Shown here in pieces: positions 9,701 to 18,026 of a stretch of DNA of 64,000 nucleotides. Position numbers and translations under genes: made by a program. The notes beneath the pieces were generated by a model that was not told where the DNA came from, searched no databases, and saw only the letters and a program-made list of their open reading frames with translations. How positions within the stretch are numbered: the stretch's first letter is position 1; every line of letters starts with the position of its first letter. Source of the DNA: Nitrospira sp. ST-bin5 (lineage in GTDB: Bacteria > Nitrospirota > Nitrospiria > Nitrospirales > Nitrospiraceae); contig MSXN01000021.1 in NCBI GenBank assembly GCA_002083555.1, forward strand, positions 101,728 through 165,727. Direction: 5' to 3'.

Positions 9701-9886
9701 TTCAATCAACGTAGGACTGCGCCCCGACCATTCGGTGTAGACGATCACCTGGACATCGGATAGATCCGGGATCGCATCCAGCGGCACCTGCAAGACCGCC
9801 CAGACTCCCCAGGCTCCGAGCATCAACACGCATAAGATGACCAGGACGGGATTGCGGGCGCTTCCTTCAATGAGTCGTGCAATCAT
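6737..9886 (-). CDS. cusA: CusA-type heavy-metal RND efflux pump
   Basis: A 1049-residue inner-membrane RND protein, full length for the HME family. It has a single N-terminal helix, two large periplasmic loops and two blocks of transmembrane helices. The helix-4 motif AIAIGAMVDAAIVMVENAHK carries the proton-relay Asp and matches the CusA subgroup. The loop block TEMITTGVRSPVGIK keeps a Met at a position where CusA has a metal-binding one (alignment by eye). CusA exports monovalent copper or silver with a periplasmic adaptor and an outer-membrane channel, both encoded just upstream (6-bp gap to the adaptor). It is the last gene of its operon. Zn or Co specificity cannot be excluded. Confidence 0.92.
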   Translation of the reverse strand: MIARLIEGSARNPVLVILCVLMLGAWGVWAVLQVPLDAIPDLSDVQVIVYTEWSGRSPTLIEDQITYPIVASLLAGPNVKRVRGVSEYGVSYVYVIFEDRTDLYWARSRVLEYLQKLTGKLPSGVTPTLGPDATGVGWVYQYALVDESGTHDLAQLRSLQDWYLRYQLESVPGVAEVSAIGGFVKQYQIEVDPNTLAAYRLPIKTIIEAVRNSNAEVSGRVLEMAGTEYVIRGRGYLRSVEDIELIPVGTDGRGTPIVIRDIAHVHIGPDQRRGIAELDGKGQTVGGIVIMRAGENALAVIERIKTRLGEIAPALPNGVRMIPTYDRSDLIHRAIAVLREKLVEESVIVSLVALVFLFHLRSACVAIIILPVAVLLAFIPMAYLKITSNIMSLGGIAIAIGAMVDAAIVMVENAHKRLEQAPTADRIDTIIAAAKEVGRPLFFSLLVIAVSFLPIFALEAQEGRLFTPLAYTKTFAMLFATALSVTLAPVLMVLLIRGRILAETKNSLNRLLIALYRPILSDALRVRWLTLALAVAAVGLSVPVFMRLGAEFMPPLNEGTILYMPTTVPGLSIPEAAKVLQVQDQLLVTFPEVERVFGKMGKAPTATDPAFVGMAEITVTLKPEAQWRAGMTWDRLLDEMDAKLRIPGFPNIWWMPIQTRTEMITTGVRSPVGIKVLGPDLKMIEKIGIDIEQVLASMPGTKSAFAERLNEGYYLDLIVNRREAARYGLTVGDVQAVITTAIGGDPVTTTVEGRERYPVNVRYKRELRDDPDRLKRVLIPTPSGAQIPLGQIAEMVITQGPTSIADEAGTLAGLVSVSVSGRDLRGYVQDAQRAVRDRVTVPPGYRLIWTGQYEHLVRAEERLTLVVPVTIGIILLLLYLNFGSLAKSLIVLLSVPFAAIGAIWYLDYLGYNLSVAVWVGIIALAGVAAETGVVMLVYLDEAYERRVREGRMTTAHDLREAIMEGAVQRVRPKMMTVAAIMGGLFPIMWTTGTGADVMKRIAAPMIGGMVSSTILTLLVIPVLYALWRGWSVSIGASPRLTGTDRCPQE

Positions 9887-9892
9887 GAATGC

Positions 9893-11530
9893 CTACATCC
9901 CTCCCCCGACAACCGAGAACTGAAACATTGCGGCAATCGATGGTCGTCCCGGAATCGTCACGTTGACGGTCACCACCCAGGTACCGCCCATGCCGAACCG
10001 TACCGTGCCTTCGTAGAGCCCGTCTTTGGTATGACGCGCCAGCATCTTGGAATCGGTCATGCCCGGCATCGGCATCGTATAGACAAACACGACCTGCGCA
10101 TTCGTCACCGGCTTGCCAGCCTGATCCGTCACGTTGAGCCGGAGCAGCACGTCACCGGCCTTGGGTTTTCCTGGCACTGATGCGAGAGAGAGCGTGAGTC
10201 CATCCATCTGGCGGGTCTCGACCACAGTCATCCCCTTCTGACTCCCCATCTCCATGCCCGGCATATCTTCCATCTTGGATTCATACGCACCACGCATCTG
10301 CCAATCGGCCATGCCGATCCGGCCCATCATGGCCTGCATGCTCGACGTCGATGCCAACTTGCTCTCCGCGTCCAACAAGAAATTCGCCGACGTCACGATC
10401 CGATCTCCTGCAGTGAGTCCTTCCAGCACTTCCACGTCATCCTGGCTCCGACGCCCCAGTTTGACCGACGCCGGTTCATACCGGCCTTGCCCTCGATCCA
10501 AGTAGACGAGTTGACGAAGCCCCGTCTCCAGGACTGCCTCCTTCGGCACGACTAAGGTGTGAACCACATCCGTCTGTACGATGACGTTCCCGTACATGCC
10601 GGGCTTTAGCTTCAGCTCAGGATTCGGCAATTCCACCCGCACCCGTATCGTCCGAGCTTCCGTATTCAACGAGGGGTAGACATAGGCCACCGTGCCGCGA
10701 AAGGTTGTTCCTGGGTAGGCAGCGAACGTGACTGACGTGGGCTGATTGAGTTTCACGGCCGCGACTTCGGACTCATAGATATCGGCAGAGATCCAGACCC
10801 TGGACAGATCCGCCACCTCATAGAGTGTCGTGCCTGGTTCCACATATTTCCCTGGCAAGGCTTCTCGTTTCAGGACGATCCCGGATGACGGCGCATAGAC
10901 AGTGAGCACCGGCTCCGCGGTCCCTCGACGCGCCAGCGCCGCGATTTGCGCATCGGTCACGTCCCACAATCGAAGGCGTTCTCGCGCGCTCGCCACGAGG
11001 GACGCCGCGTTGGTTGTGACTACAGCAAGTGGACTGGCCGCCAGTTGGTCCTGCGTTTTCACGGCCAGGAGATATTCGTCTTGCGTGGCCAAGAGGTCCG
11101 GCGAGTAGAGGGTGAAGAGGGGGTCGCCTTTGCGTACCGGACGACCGATCGAATCGGCAAAGACCTCTCGCACCCACCCGGAGGTTTTCACGGTGACCTG
11201 AGTCAAGCCACGCTCATCGTAGCCGACTATGCCGACCGCGCGAATCTCTTGCCCTAGGGACGCGGAAATGACCGGGGCACTCCGGACTCCGATCAACTGC
11301 CTCATCACAGCCGGAACCACCACCCCCGATGGCGCTCCGGACATGCCTGGCATGGGTGCCATGTCTTGCATGGACATCCTGCCCTCCATCGGCATCCCTT
11401 TCATGCCCCCCTGCTTCAGGTCCCCCGTCATCATTCGGTGAGCGGTGAAGAAACCAACAGCGACTCCAGCCGTCACCCCAATTAGCATGGCGCCAATGAC
11501 GAAATTGTTTATGGATGTCTGTCGATTCAT
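9893..11530 (-). CDS. cusB: CusB-type periplasmic adaptor with Met-rich head and YtkA-like tail
   Basis: A 545-residue membrane-fusion protein. After an N-terminal anchor, residues about 36-70 are Met-rich (repeated GM and PM), a likely copper or silver site. The middle holds the beta-barrel, lipoyl (VKTSGWVREVFADSIGRPV) and hairpin parts typical of CusB. After about residue 435 the chain continues into a FixH/YtkA-like beta domain (LTLSLASVPGKPKAGDVLLR, then MPMPGM), making it longer than common CusB proteins of about 400. It links the pump encoded downstream to the outer-membrane channel encoded upstream, and probably hands metal to the pump. Confidence 0.9.
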   Translation of the reverse strand: MNRQTSINNFVIGAMLIGVTAGVAVGFFTAHRMMTGDLKQGGMKGMPMEGRMSMQDMAPMPGMSGAPSGVVVPAVMRQLIGVRSAPVISASLGQEIRAVGIVGYDERGLTQVTVKTSGWVREVFADSIGRPVRKGDPLFTLYSPDLLATQDEYLLAVKTQDQLAASPLAVVTTNAASLVASARERLRLWDVTDAQIAALARRGTAEPVLTVYAPSSGIVLKREALPGKYVEPGTTLYEVADLSRVWISADIYESEVAAVKLNQPTSVTFAAYPGTTFRGTVAYVYPSLNTEARTIRVRVELPNPELKLKPGMYGNVIVQTDVVHTLVVPKEAVLETGLRQLVYLDRGQGRYEPASVKLGRRSQDDVEVLEGLTAGDRIVTSANFLLDAESKLASTSSMQAMMGRIGMADWQMRGAYESKMEDMPGMEMGSQKGMTVVETRQMDGLTLSLASVPGKPKAGDVLLRLNVTDQAGKPVTNAQVVFVYTMPMPGMTDSKMLARHTKDGLYEGTVRFGMGGTWVVTVNVTIPGRPSIAAMFQFSVVGGGM

Positions 11531-11554
11531 GAGGGATTCTCCTTTGGGTCTGAC

Positions 11555-12844
11555 TTAGTGCTGACGATCGAGGTCGACCCCAACGATCTGCTCGAGTTCA
11601 GCCAGTCGATGCTGTCGGTCCACGAGGGCCTTGAAATACTCCAGCTGAAATCCTCGCCACGCCCGCTGGGTTTCGATCAGATCCAGAAACCCAGCTTTGC
11701 CTGTCCGATACCCGACGCGTGCGGCTTCCAGGCCTTGCTCGGCCTGAGGTAAGATGGTGGTGCGGTACAACGTGGCCGTCTGGTCGGTCGCCCGAAGCCT
11801 GGCCAGGAGGTCGTTGACCTGAAACCGGGTTAGGTTTTCTACGGTACGGTGCTGCGCCCGCGCGGCCGAAACCGCGGCCGCAGCTTCCTGCACGCTGGCG
11901 TCATACCTCGGTTTGGTCCAGAACGCGAAGGGGATGCTCATCGCCACGTAGGCACCGAACCCGTCGCTGGTCTGAAAATTCTGGAAGCGCTGAAACGCCA
12001 CATTAAAGTCTGGATAGTACTGCCGCTGGGCCAGCGTGAGGGACTGCTCGTTCCGTTGCACCGCCAGCTCGGCGACCTTGAGCTCCGGCCGGTCAGTGAG
12101 CGCAAGACGGGGGAGGGCCTCGATAATTTTGTCGAGCGGGATCTGAGACGGCTCTTGAGGAATGTCCAAGGATGAGGTGGGATCCCGATCCAGCAGTGTA
12201 TTCAGCATCGCTTCGGCAGTCTCGCGGCGCTGTTCCAGGACGGGCAGTTGCTGAAACAGCAGAGACAACTCGACCTGGGCTTTGAGGACATCGGCTTGGC
12301 TTCCCTTCCCCGTCCGGAACTTCGCGGTTGTGATTTCAACGAATTGTCCGAGCAGTTCGACTTGTTCATGATGAATCTGGATCGCCTTGTGCGCGAGGAA
12401 CAGATCGTAGTAGGCCTGCTTCAGGCGGGCGACGAGCTCCCGTTCCTTTCCACGGACCGCCTGCTCGGTCATCTCGGCCGACCGAGTTGCCACGTCGCCT
12501 TTGAGCGCGAGTTTGCCGGGGAATGGAAGATTCTGCGAAAGACCGAAGATACTGTTCTGGGCCTGCGTGATGTTGAAGGTCTGCGGGATATTCCACAATT
12601 GGACGGACAAGGTGGGGTCATCCAGCGACCGCGCCTGCGCAATCCGAGTCGTGGCCGCTTCCCATTGCTTGCGCGCCGCCACCAGTTCGGGATTCTTGGC
12701 CAGGACCTCCTGGATCAATTCCGGTAACATTAAGCGAGTGCGCGGTATAGAGTCGAGGCTATGGGCCCTCGACAGTCCGCTACTGAACAACAGCATCAGT
12801 ACTGACGCAACAGCCATATACTGACGTCGTCTATTCTGTCTCAT
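11555..12844 (-). CDS. cusC: TolC-type outer-membrane channel of the first Cus operon
   Basis: A 429-residue protein with a signal peptide (MRQNRRRQYMAVASVLMLLF) and the two repeated helical blocks of the TolC/CusC family. The ATG at 12844 is supported by GGGAGG nearby and by the signal peptide. An upstream extension to 12958 lacks both. It forms the outer-membrane exit duct for the tripartite pump, with the adaptor gene 24 bp downstream. The substrate is inferred from its partners. Confidence 0.9.
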   Translation of the reverse strand: MRQNRRRQYMAVASVLMLLFSSGLSRAHSLDSIPRTRLMLPELIQEVLAKNPELVAARKQWEAATTRIAQARSLDDPTLSVQLWNIPQTFNITQAQNSIFGLSQNLPFPGKLALKGDVATRSAEMTEQAVRGKERELVARLKQAYYDLFLAHKAIQIHHEQVELLGQFVEITTAKFRTGKGSQADVLKAQVELSLLFQQLPVLEQRRETAEAMLNTLLDRDPTSSLDIPQEPSQIPLDKIIEALPRLALTDRPELKVAELAVQRNEQSLTLAQRQYYPDFNVAFQRFQNFQTSDGFGAYVAMSIPFAFWTKPRYDASVQEAAAAVSAARAQHRTVENLTRFQVNDLLARLRATDQTATLYRTTILPQAEQGLEAARVGYRTGKAGFLDLIETQRAWRGFQLEYFKALVDRQHRLAELEQIVGVDLDRQH

Positions 12845-13001
12845 AGCAAGACCTCCCGGAGTTTCCCCACATTCGATGCCCAGTCTCTGCTCTCGGTCGT
12901 ACGCGCCCAAAAGAATGAGACAGTCGGCCGGACGCCGAAACCAAGCATCGAGCAGCACAGGTTATTGCAATGGAGCGATTACGAGATGAGGGCTGGAAAG
13001 A

Positions 13002-13373
13002 TCAGATGCGAAGCACGGAAATCTTGAGCAGGAGATCCCGAGGAGGACCGTCCGGAGGATGATCATACACACGGCTATTGTGTGAGAGGACGGCGACACG
13101 AAGAGCTAATGAGGCGGTATCTTCCGGACAGAGCGCTTGAGAGCCACTGTCGATATGGAGCTTATCGGCAGACTGCACACCGAGCGTCTTAAACGCATCG
13201 CAGAACTGAGAGACCGGTGGTTCCTCTGGAGTCGAACAGCCTTTGCCCATGGCAGCTTCCGTGATGCCATTCACAGGCAAGAGGCAGGCATAGGCATTGA
13301 AGCTCAACGCGAAAAAGAGCACGACGAGTGAAACAGCGAGAAAAGACCGGAAGGGATGTGAAGACGCGTCCAT
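13002..13373 (-). CDS. small exported cysteine-bearing protein heading the Cus operon
   Basis: A 123-residue protein with a signal peptide (SFLAVSLVVLFFALSFNAYA) followed by Cys residues in ACLLP, KGCSTPEE, QFCDAF and ALCPED. No family is recognised. It lies 157 bp upstream of the cusC-like gene on the same strand and is probably the first gene of the operon. Similar small exported Cys proteins head the RND operons at 25041 and 47209. This one and the one at 47209 both end in VLRI. A periplasmic metal-binding or sensing role is an inference from position and cysteines only. Confidence 0.65.
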   Translation of the reverse strand: MDASSHPFRSFLAVSLVVLFFALSFNAYACLLPVNGITEAAMGKGCSTPEEPPVSQFCDAFKTLGVQSADKLHIDSGSQALCPEDTASLALRVAVLSHNSRVYDHPPDGPPRDLLLKISVLRI

Positions 13374-13492
13374 AAATACAATGCTATCCCTCTTGACCTC
13401 GCCCGTCAATAACGCTTCTTTCTCCGATGAAATCTGCCGGGGAGGGATCCGACGATCCAAAAACAATCACCCCGCTGGATTATTCCAGCTGC

Positions 13493-13678
13493 TTAGACCC
13501 GACCAAAGTGCGCCGTCTGAAATGTGGGAATGATGCCATAGAGAATGAAAATAGCTGCTCTGGCAATCCCATAACTAAGTGGCCGTCCCTCGCGGAACCA
13601 GAGCCACACAAGATACCCGCTTCCAATCTCGCAAAGACCGGTGAGTACGAATAATCCAAGAGAAAAAGGAGTTTGCAA
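13493..13678 (-). pseudogene. ynfA: truncated YnfA-family (UPF0060) membrane protein
   Basis: Sixty-one codons from a TTG start (GAGG upstream) match the first half of YnfA-family proteins: FVLTGLCEIGSGYLVWLWFR and the second helix ending AHFGRV. YnfA proteins have four helices and about 108 residues. Here a TAA follows GRV, where the conserved YAAYGG block should begin, and the second half is not found. It is probably a decayed gene. YnfA is a small multidrug-resistance-like transporter. A second broken copy lies divergently at 13859. Confidence 0.7.
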
Positions 13679-13812
13679 TCTTCCTCGGTACGACAGCCTG
13701 GAGAAAGGTTCGCGCCGCCGGTCTGCTGCTCGTATAACAGGCTGGGGAAAAATGTTGGCACACTGAGCTTCAATGGTAAATTACCAATCCCTACCTAAGC
13801 CCTTCGAACTTG

Positions 13813-13852
13813 ATTCTTGTAATGCATATGAGACACTATCGTCTACAAGAAT
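13813..13852. promoter_or_regulatory. 9-bp inverted repeat upstream of the second ynfA gene
   Basis: ATTCTTGTA (13813-13821) is repeated inverted as TACAAGAAT (13844-13852), seven bases before a GTG start. The arms are perfect and 22 bp apart. It could be an operator in the intergenic region between the two divergent ynfA genes, or a leader hairpin. The binding factor is unknown. Confidence 0.35.
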
Positions 13853-13858
13853 GGGAAC

Positions 13859-14200
13859 GTGCCTATGCTCCTGATCCAAACCGCTGAGCTCTTCATTCTC
13901 ACAGCCATTGCCGAAATCGTCGGCTGCTTTCTGCCATACCTCTGGCTTCGCAAGGATGGATCAATCTGGCTCTTGGTTCCGGCAGCGATCAGCCTGGCTG
14001 CCTTTTCTTGGCTCCTCACGCTCCACCCCGCCGCCAGCGGTCGGGTCTATGCGGCCTATGGCGGTGTCTATGTGGCAACGGCCCTGGTCTGGCTGAAAGT
14101 CGTGGACGGCGAGGAGCTCTCCGTTTTCGACTGGACTGGAGCCTGAATTGCCTTGATCGGTATGGGGGTCATCGTCTTTGGCTGGACTACGAAGGAGTAA
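13859..14200 (+). pseudogene. ynfA: YnfA-family (UPF0060) gene with an in-frame TGA
   Basis: Starts at GTG 13859 or ATG 13865. The first 95 residues match YnfA well: AEIVGCFLPYLWLRKDGSIW, LLTLHPAASGRVYAAYGGVY, and VFDWTGA. A TGA at 14144-14146 then interrupts the frame, and beyond it the same frame continues with the expected end, IALIGMGVIVFGWTTKE, to a TAA at 14198. So this is a full-length gene with one nonsense mutation near the fourth helix. It may still make a three-helix product. Readthrough is possible but not supported by anything seen. Confidence 0.75.
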
Positions 14201-14282
14201 AACGAATGACTCAATACCCCCATCGGTCAAGATATTTATCCACCTCTCGTGCATCGCCTAGTCCCTATTAACACCGGCGCTT

Positions 14283-15164
14283 CTATCCCACCTGAACCCG
14301 GTCCGATCGTTCTTCTACAATTTGCAGCGTGACATGATCGATTCCAAAGCGATCTCGGAGAAGCTGTTGGAGGCGTTCCAATACTTCGTCGCGATCTTCT
14401 CCAATGGGGACCACCACGTGGGCACTGAGGGCATCGAGACCGGAGGTAATGGTCCAAATGTGGAGATCGTGAATTCCTTTCACCCCAGCCATGCTGGCCA
14501 TCGCTTGTCCGACCTCTCGGGCGTCCAGGTGAGTGGGCACTCCTTCCATGAGCACATGCACGGCCTGAGTGAGCAGTGCCCACGTGCGCCAGACGATAAA
14601 GACACTGATGCCGGCGCTCAGGAAAGGATCGATGAGAAACCACCCGGTGAGCCAGATGGTGACCCCGCCAAGAATGACTCCGACCGAACTGATCGCATCA
14701 CTGAGTACTTCTAAATACGCACTGCGAACATTCAGACTCGACGCGGATTCGTGAGCGAGGAGCTTGATGCTTGCGACATTCACGGCAAGGCCGACGAATC
14801 CGATGAGCAACATCGGAACGCCAAGCACGTGGGGCGGCTCGAAGACACGCCGGTACGCCTCGTAGAGAATCCAGATGGCCAGCAACAACAGCACCACGGC
14901 ATTGATAACGGCGGTGAGGATTTCGGCGCGGTGATACCCGTAGCTTTTCTCCGGCGTCGACGGCCTTGCAGCCATCCACATGGCAAAGGCACTGAGTCCA
15001 ATCGCGGCCATATCCGTCAACATATGGCCTGCATCAGCGAGCAGCGCTAAACTTCCCGTGAGCAGACCACCGATCACCTCGATGACCATAAACATCCCAG
15101 TGATCAGCAAGACGCGTAGCAGATTCTTTTGCTGCGTGGATCTGCTCTCCGATTTGTTATGCAA
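14283..15164 (-). CDS. czcD: cation diffusion facilitator, CzcD-like
   Basis: A 293-residue six-helix CDF exporter with a C-terminal cytoplasmic domain (GVKGIHDLHIWTITSGLDAL). Helix 2 carries the metal site HMLTD. The paired site in helix 5 reads EVLSD, with Glu in place of the more common His. The short linker between helices 4 and 5 lacks a long His-rich loop. Proteins of this family exchange cytoplasmic Zn, Cd or Co for protons. The start is TTG at 15164 with GAAGGGG upstream. The TPR lipoprotein and P1B ATPase genes lie upstream on the same strand. Confidence 0.9.
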   Translation of the reverse strand: MHNKSESRSTQQKNLLRVLLITGMFMVIEVIGGLLTGSLALLADAGHMLTDMAAIGLSAFAMWMAARPSTPEKSYGYHRAEILTAVINAVVLLLLAIWILYEAYRRVFEPPHVLGVPMLLIGFVGLAVNVASIKLLAHESASSLNVRSAYLEVLSDAISSVGVILGGVTIWLTGWFLIDPFLSAGISVFIVWRTWALLTQAVHVLMEGVPTHLDAREVGQAMASMAGVKGIHDLHIWTITSGLDALSAHVVVPIGEDRDEVLERLQQLLRDRFGIDHVTLQIVEERSDRVQVG

Positions 15165-15253
15165 GAGAACCCCTTCTTTCTAAGCTACCGATTGTCTTCC
15201 AAGCAATGCACCCCTTGCAGAGTCTCGCGAGAGAGCGCCAGGCTTGGCGAACG

Positions 15254-15661
15254 CTAGTGGCCATGGCCGTGCCCGTCGGACTCCCCTGGAACTTCTTTCT
15301 CCGGAACCGTCACGTGCTTGAGCGCTGGTGAATCCCAAATCACTTTGTTCCCCGGCGCCAAGTTCGCTGCCTCGATAAAATGTCGATCGCCTTCTTTGAG
15401 AGCTCCAAGCTTGTAGAGCGCCTTGCCGAGGTTGTAATGCGCCTCCGCCAGGCTTGGCGCTGCTGTGATCGCGGCTTCAAAGTGTTGCTTCGCTTGCGCC
15501 CACTGGTTCTGCCTGTAGGCCAGGATACCCTCTTCATTATGCTGTGCCGCCGTTGCGATCACACCTGTCGGCGCAGACAACAACTTAGGCGGGGATACCG
15601 ACTGACATCCACTTCCCAAGGTCAACACAATCGCAAAAACCGCCACCGTCTTGTTCAGCAT
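15254..15661 (-). CDS. TPR lipoprotein with His-rich C-terminus
   Basis: A 135-residue protein with a lipoprotein leader (Cys19 in GSGCQS), two TPR units (HNEEGILAYRQNQWAQAKQH and AEAHYNLGKALYKLGALKEG), a conserved block EAANLAPGNKVIWDSPALKH, and a C-terminal GHGHGH that could bind metal. AAGGAGG precedes the ATG. A clear paralogue at 40904 shares the layout, the block PGNKVIWD and a His-containing tail. Both sit next to metal-efflux genes, so a periplasmic metal-related scaffold role is plausible but unproven. Confidence 0.75.
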   Translation of the reverse strand: MLNKTVAVFAIVLTLGSGCQSVSPPKLLSAPTGVIATAAQHNEEGILAYRQNQWAQAKQHFEAAITAAPSLAEAHYNLGKALYKLGALKEGDRHFIEAANLAPGNKVIWDSPALKHVTVPEKEVPGESDGHGHGH

Positions 15662-15680
15662 CGATTCCTCCTTCGATCAG

Positions 15681-17633
15681 CTATTCCGAGGTTGAGCCGC
15701 GGGCTGCTTGCCAGCCAACCCTGAGCCCATTCGCCACGGCCAGAAGTTCACTCACCTCATGGACAAGGACCGCAAAGGCGACGCTGAGGAAGCCGCTGAC
15801 CGCCAAGGGAATCAGGACCGCGAGCAGTAAGAGGGAGAAGGCAATGTTCTGCGTGCTGATCCGCCTCGCGGTGGCTCCCAGCCGCAGCGCTTCACCCACC
15901 TTCGAAAGATCATCGGCCATCAGGGCCACATCGGCCGCTTCGATGGCGGCATCGGTCCCCGCAGCCCCCATCGCCACCCCGCAGGTGGCGGCTGCCAGGG
16001 CCGGCGCGTCGTTGATCCCGTCCCCAACCATCAGCACAGCGCCATAGCGGGCTTCCAGGTCGTGCACCGCTCGGACTTTGTCTTCTGGCTTGAGATCCGC
16101 CAGGTAGGAGTCGATTCCCAAAGCCTGGGCGACGCTCCGCGCCGTTCGCGCATTGTCCCCGGTCAGCATGACGACACGGACGCCCATCGTGTGGAGCCCA
16201 GCGATGACCTCACGCATGCCCTCGCGGATCCGATCCTGCAGCGCAAGCAAGCCCCGCAGGCTGTGTCGATTGCCCACGAGTACCACGGTCTTCCCGTCAC
16301 CCTGAAGCGCTCGCACATGGTCCTCGATCGTCGTCAGATCCATGCCAAGCTGTTGGAACAGATCGGGACTCCCTACGTACCAGCTCTGCTCTCCGACGAC
16401 CGCGGTCGCTCCTGCACCCATGCGGGCTTGAAATTCTCGTATTTCGACCGGGACGATCTTCATAGCACGTGCTTGGTCCACAATTGCCCGAGCCAGCGGA
16501 TGTTCGGAACCGTATTCCACGCCAGCGGCCAGGGCAAGGAGGTCCTCTGCCGAACCGGTAAACGGAATGACATCAGTCACCACTGGCCTCCCGTAGGTGA
16601 GAGTCCCGGTTTTGTCGAACGCGACCGCGCGAATCTTGCCGAGATGCTCCAGGTGGACGCCCCCTTTAATGAGAATGCCGCGCGTGCCTGCCGTACCGAT
16701 CGCGGCGGCAGTCGCGACCGGCGTGGACATCACCAGCGCACAGGGGGCGGCTGCGACGAGCAGGACCACGGCTCGCATCCCCCAGTCGGCAAGCGGCAAT
16801 CCCGCGAGATAGGGGACCACAAGGAATCCGATGGCGACCAACAAGACCGCCGGGCTGTACCGGCGTCCAAACCGCTCGATCCATTGCTGGGCCGCGCCTT
16901 TTCGTTCCTGCGCTTCTTCAACCAGATGAATGATCTTCGCCAGGGTATTGTCCTGAAACGAGGCGGTCGCTTCCACCTCTAAGAGGCCGTGCCGGTTGAG
17001 CGATCCGGCAAAGACCTTCATCCCAGGGCCTTTGTCCACCGGAATGGATTCTCCTGTAATCGGGGATTCATCAAGGCTCGAGCTGCCTGACCGGATGATC
17101 CCGTCGGTGGGGAGCGTTTCGCCAGGGCGAATCAGGAAGCGATCGCCCACTTGGAGCTGTTCAGCCGGGATGGTCCGCTCCTCTCCGTTCCGCAAGACAT
17201 GGGCTTCCTTCGGTGCGAGATCGAGCAAAGCCCGGATCGCCGACCGCGTTCGGGCATACGTGTACTCCTCCAAGCCTTCGGCTGATCCATAGAGAAAGAC
17301 GAGAAAGGCCGCTTCATCCCAGAGGCCCAGGATGCCGGATCCCACTGTTGCTGCGAGCATCAAGAGGTCAATCCCCACGACCCGGTCGCGAACTAGTGCT
17401 TCCACCGCCTCGCGAGCCCAGTGATACCCACCTATGGGAATCGCCAGGACGTAGAACAGGCTCTCGGCGTGTGACGAGATCAGCCCTAGATGGGCGAGCA
17501 CGAATCCCGCACCAGCCAGTGCGCCGGCCATGAGCGCGTTGCGGAGCACGGGGTAGCGCCACCAGGGCCCGTCAAAGCCGTCTCGGTGCGCACATTCTTC
17601 CCGCTTCCCTGGGCTCCTCCTGCTTTCACACAT
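15681..17633 (-). CDS. P1B-type heavy-metal ATPase with an APC motif
   Basis: A 650-residue metal-translocating P-type ATPase without an N-terminal HMA domain. It has the actuator motif TGES, phosphorylation motif DKTGTLT (Asp near 339), the HP motif in SEHPLARAI, and GDGINDAPAL. The ion-binding motif in helix 6 reads AAPCALVMSTPVA (near 295): APC in place of the CPC of Cu and Zn/Cd pumps or the SPC of P1B-4. Helix 8 has HEVSELLAVANGLR, which recalls the HEG region of P1B-4 Co/Zn ATPases. It exports a divalent cation such as Co, Zn or Cd at a guess. GAGAGGAG precedes the ATG. Confidence 0.88.
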   Translation of the reverse strand: MCESRRSPGKREECAHRDGFDGPWWRYPVLRNALMAGALAGAGFVLAHLGLISSHAESLFYVLAIPIGGYHWAREAVEALVRDRVVGIDLLMLAATVGSGILGLWDEAAFLVFLYGSAEGLEEYTYARTRSAIRALLDLAPKEAHVLRNGEERTIPAEQLQVGDRFLIRPGETLPTDGIIRSGSSSLDESPITGESIPVDKGPGMKVFAGSLNRHGLLEVEATASFQDNTLAKIIHLVEEAQERKGAAQQWIERFGRRYSPAVLLVAIGFLVVPYLAGLPLADWGMRAVVLLVAAAPCALVMSTPVATAAAIGTAGTRGILIKGGVHLEHLGKIRAVAFDKTGTLTYGRPVVTDVIPFTGSAEDLLALAAGVEYGSEHPLARAIVDQARAMKIVPVEIREFQARMGAGATAVVGEQSWYVGSPDLFQQLGMDLTTIEDHVRALQGDGKTVVLVGNRHSLRGLLALQDRIREGMREVIAGLHTMGVRVVMLTGDNARTARSVAQALGIDSYLADLKPEDKVRAVHDLEARYGAVLMVGDGINDAPALAAATCGVAMGAAGTDAAIEAADVALMADDLSKVGEALRLGATARRISTQNIAFSLLLLAVLIPLAVSGFLSVAFAVLVHEVSELLAVANGLRVGWQAARGSTSE

Positions 17634-17752
17634 GGTGCTCCTCTCTTCATCGCTGAGATCCGTGATGCTCAGCGGGCTTGTTCTTTCGTCAGCCGAGAGA
17701 ATCCGTCAGCATTGGAGCTTGGCAGAGTTCAAATCAGCGCGATCCGGAGTCT

Positions 17753-17986
17753 TTACAGGAGATCCTTCCGCTTTTCTTCGAACTCCTGCTTATTGATCTC
17801 CCCACGGGCATAGCGCTGTTTCAGAATTTCCAACGCTGATTCCGGTTCTCGTAACGCTGAGCCAAGCCGTCCTTGTTCTAACCATGACTTTACCCACAGT
17901 GCGACTGCGACTATCCCCACTGCCAAGAACGCGACCATGAACACATAACCAACCAAATCCCACATTCCCATCATCGGTTCATGCAT
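17753..17986 (-). CDS. SHOCT-domain membrane protein
   Basis: A 77-residue protein with a single helix near residues 12-32 and a C-terminal SHOCT motif (ALEILKQRYARGEINKQEFE). SHOCT is a short oligomerisation-type helical hairpin of unknown function, often found behind one membrane helix and near metal-resistance genes. The ATG at 17986 has AAAGGAGA upstream and a Met-rich start (MHEPMMGMW). The upstream frame extension lacks such support. Confidence 0.85.
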   Translation of the reverse strand: MHEPMMGMWDLVGYVFMVAFLAVGIVAVALWVKSWLEQGRLGSALREPESALEILKQRYARGEINKQEFEEKRKDLL

Positions 17987-18026
17987 GCTGGTCTCCTTTA
18001 GCTTTCGATCTCTTTCGATGAATTCC

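Noticed and set aside
16062..16982. Plus-strand open frame of 306 codons
   Set aside because: It is antisense to the P1B ATPase gene and has no ribosome-binding site or family match.
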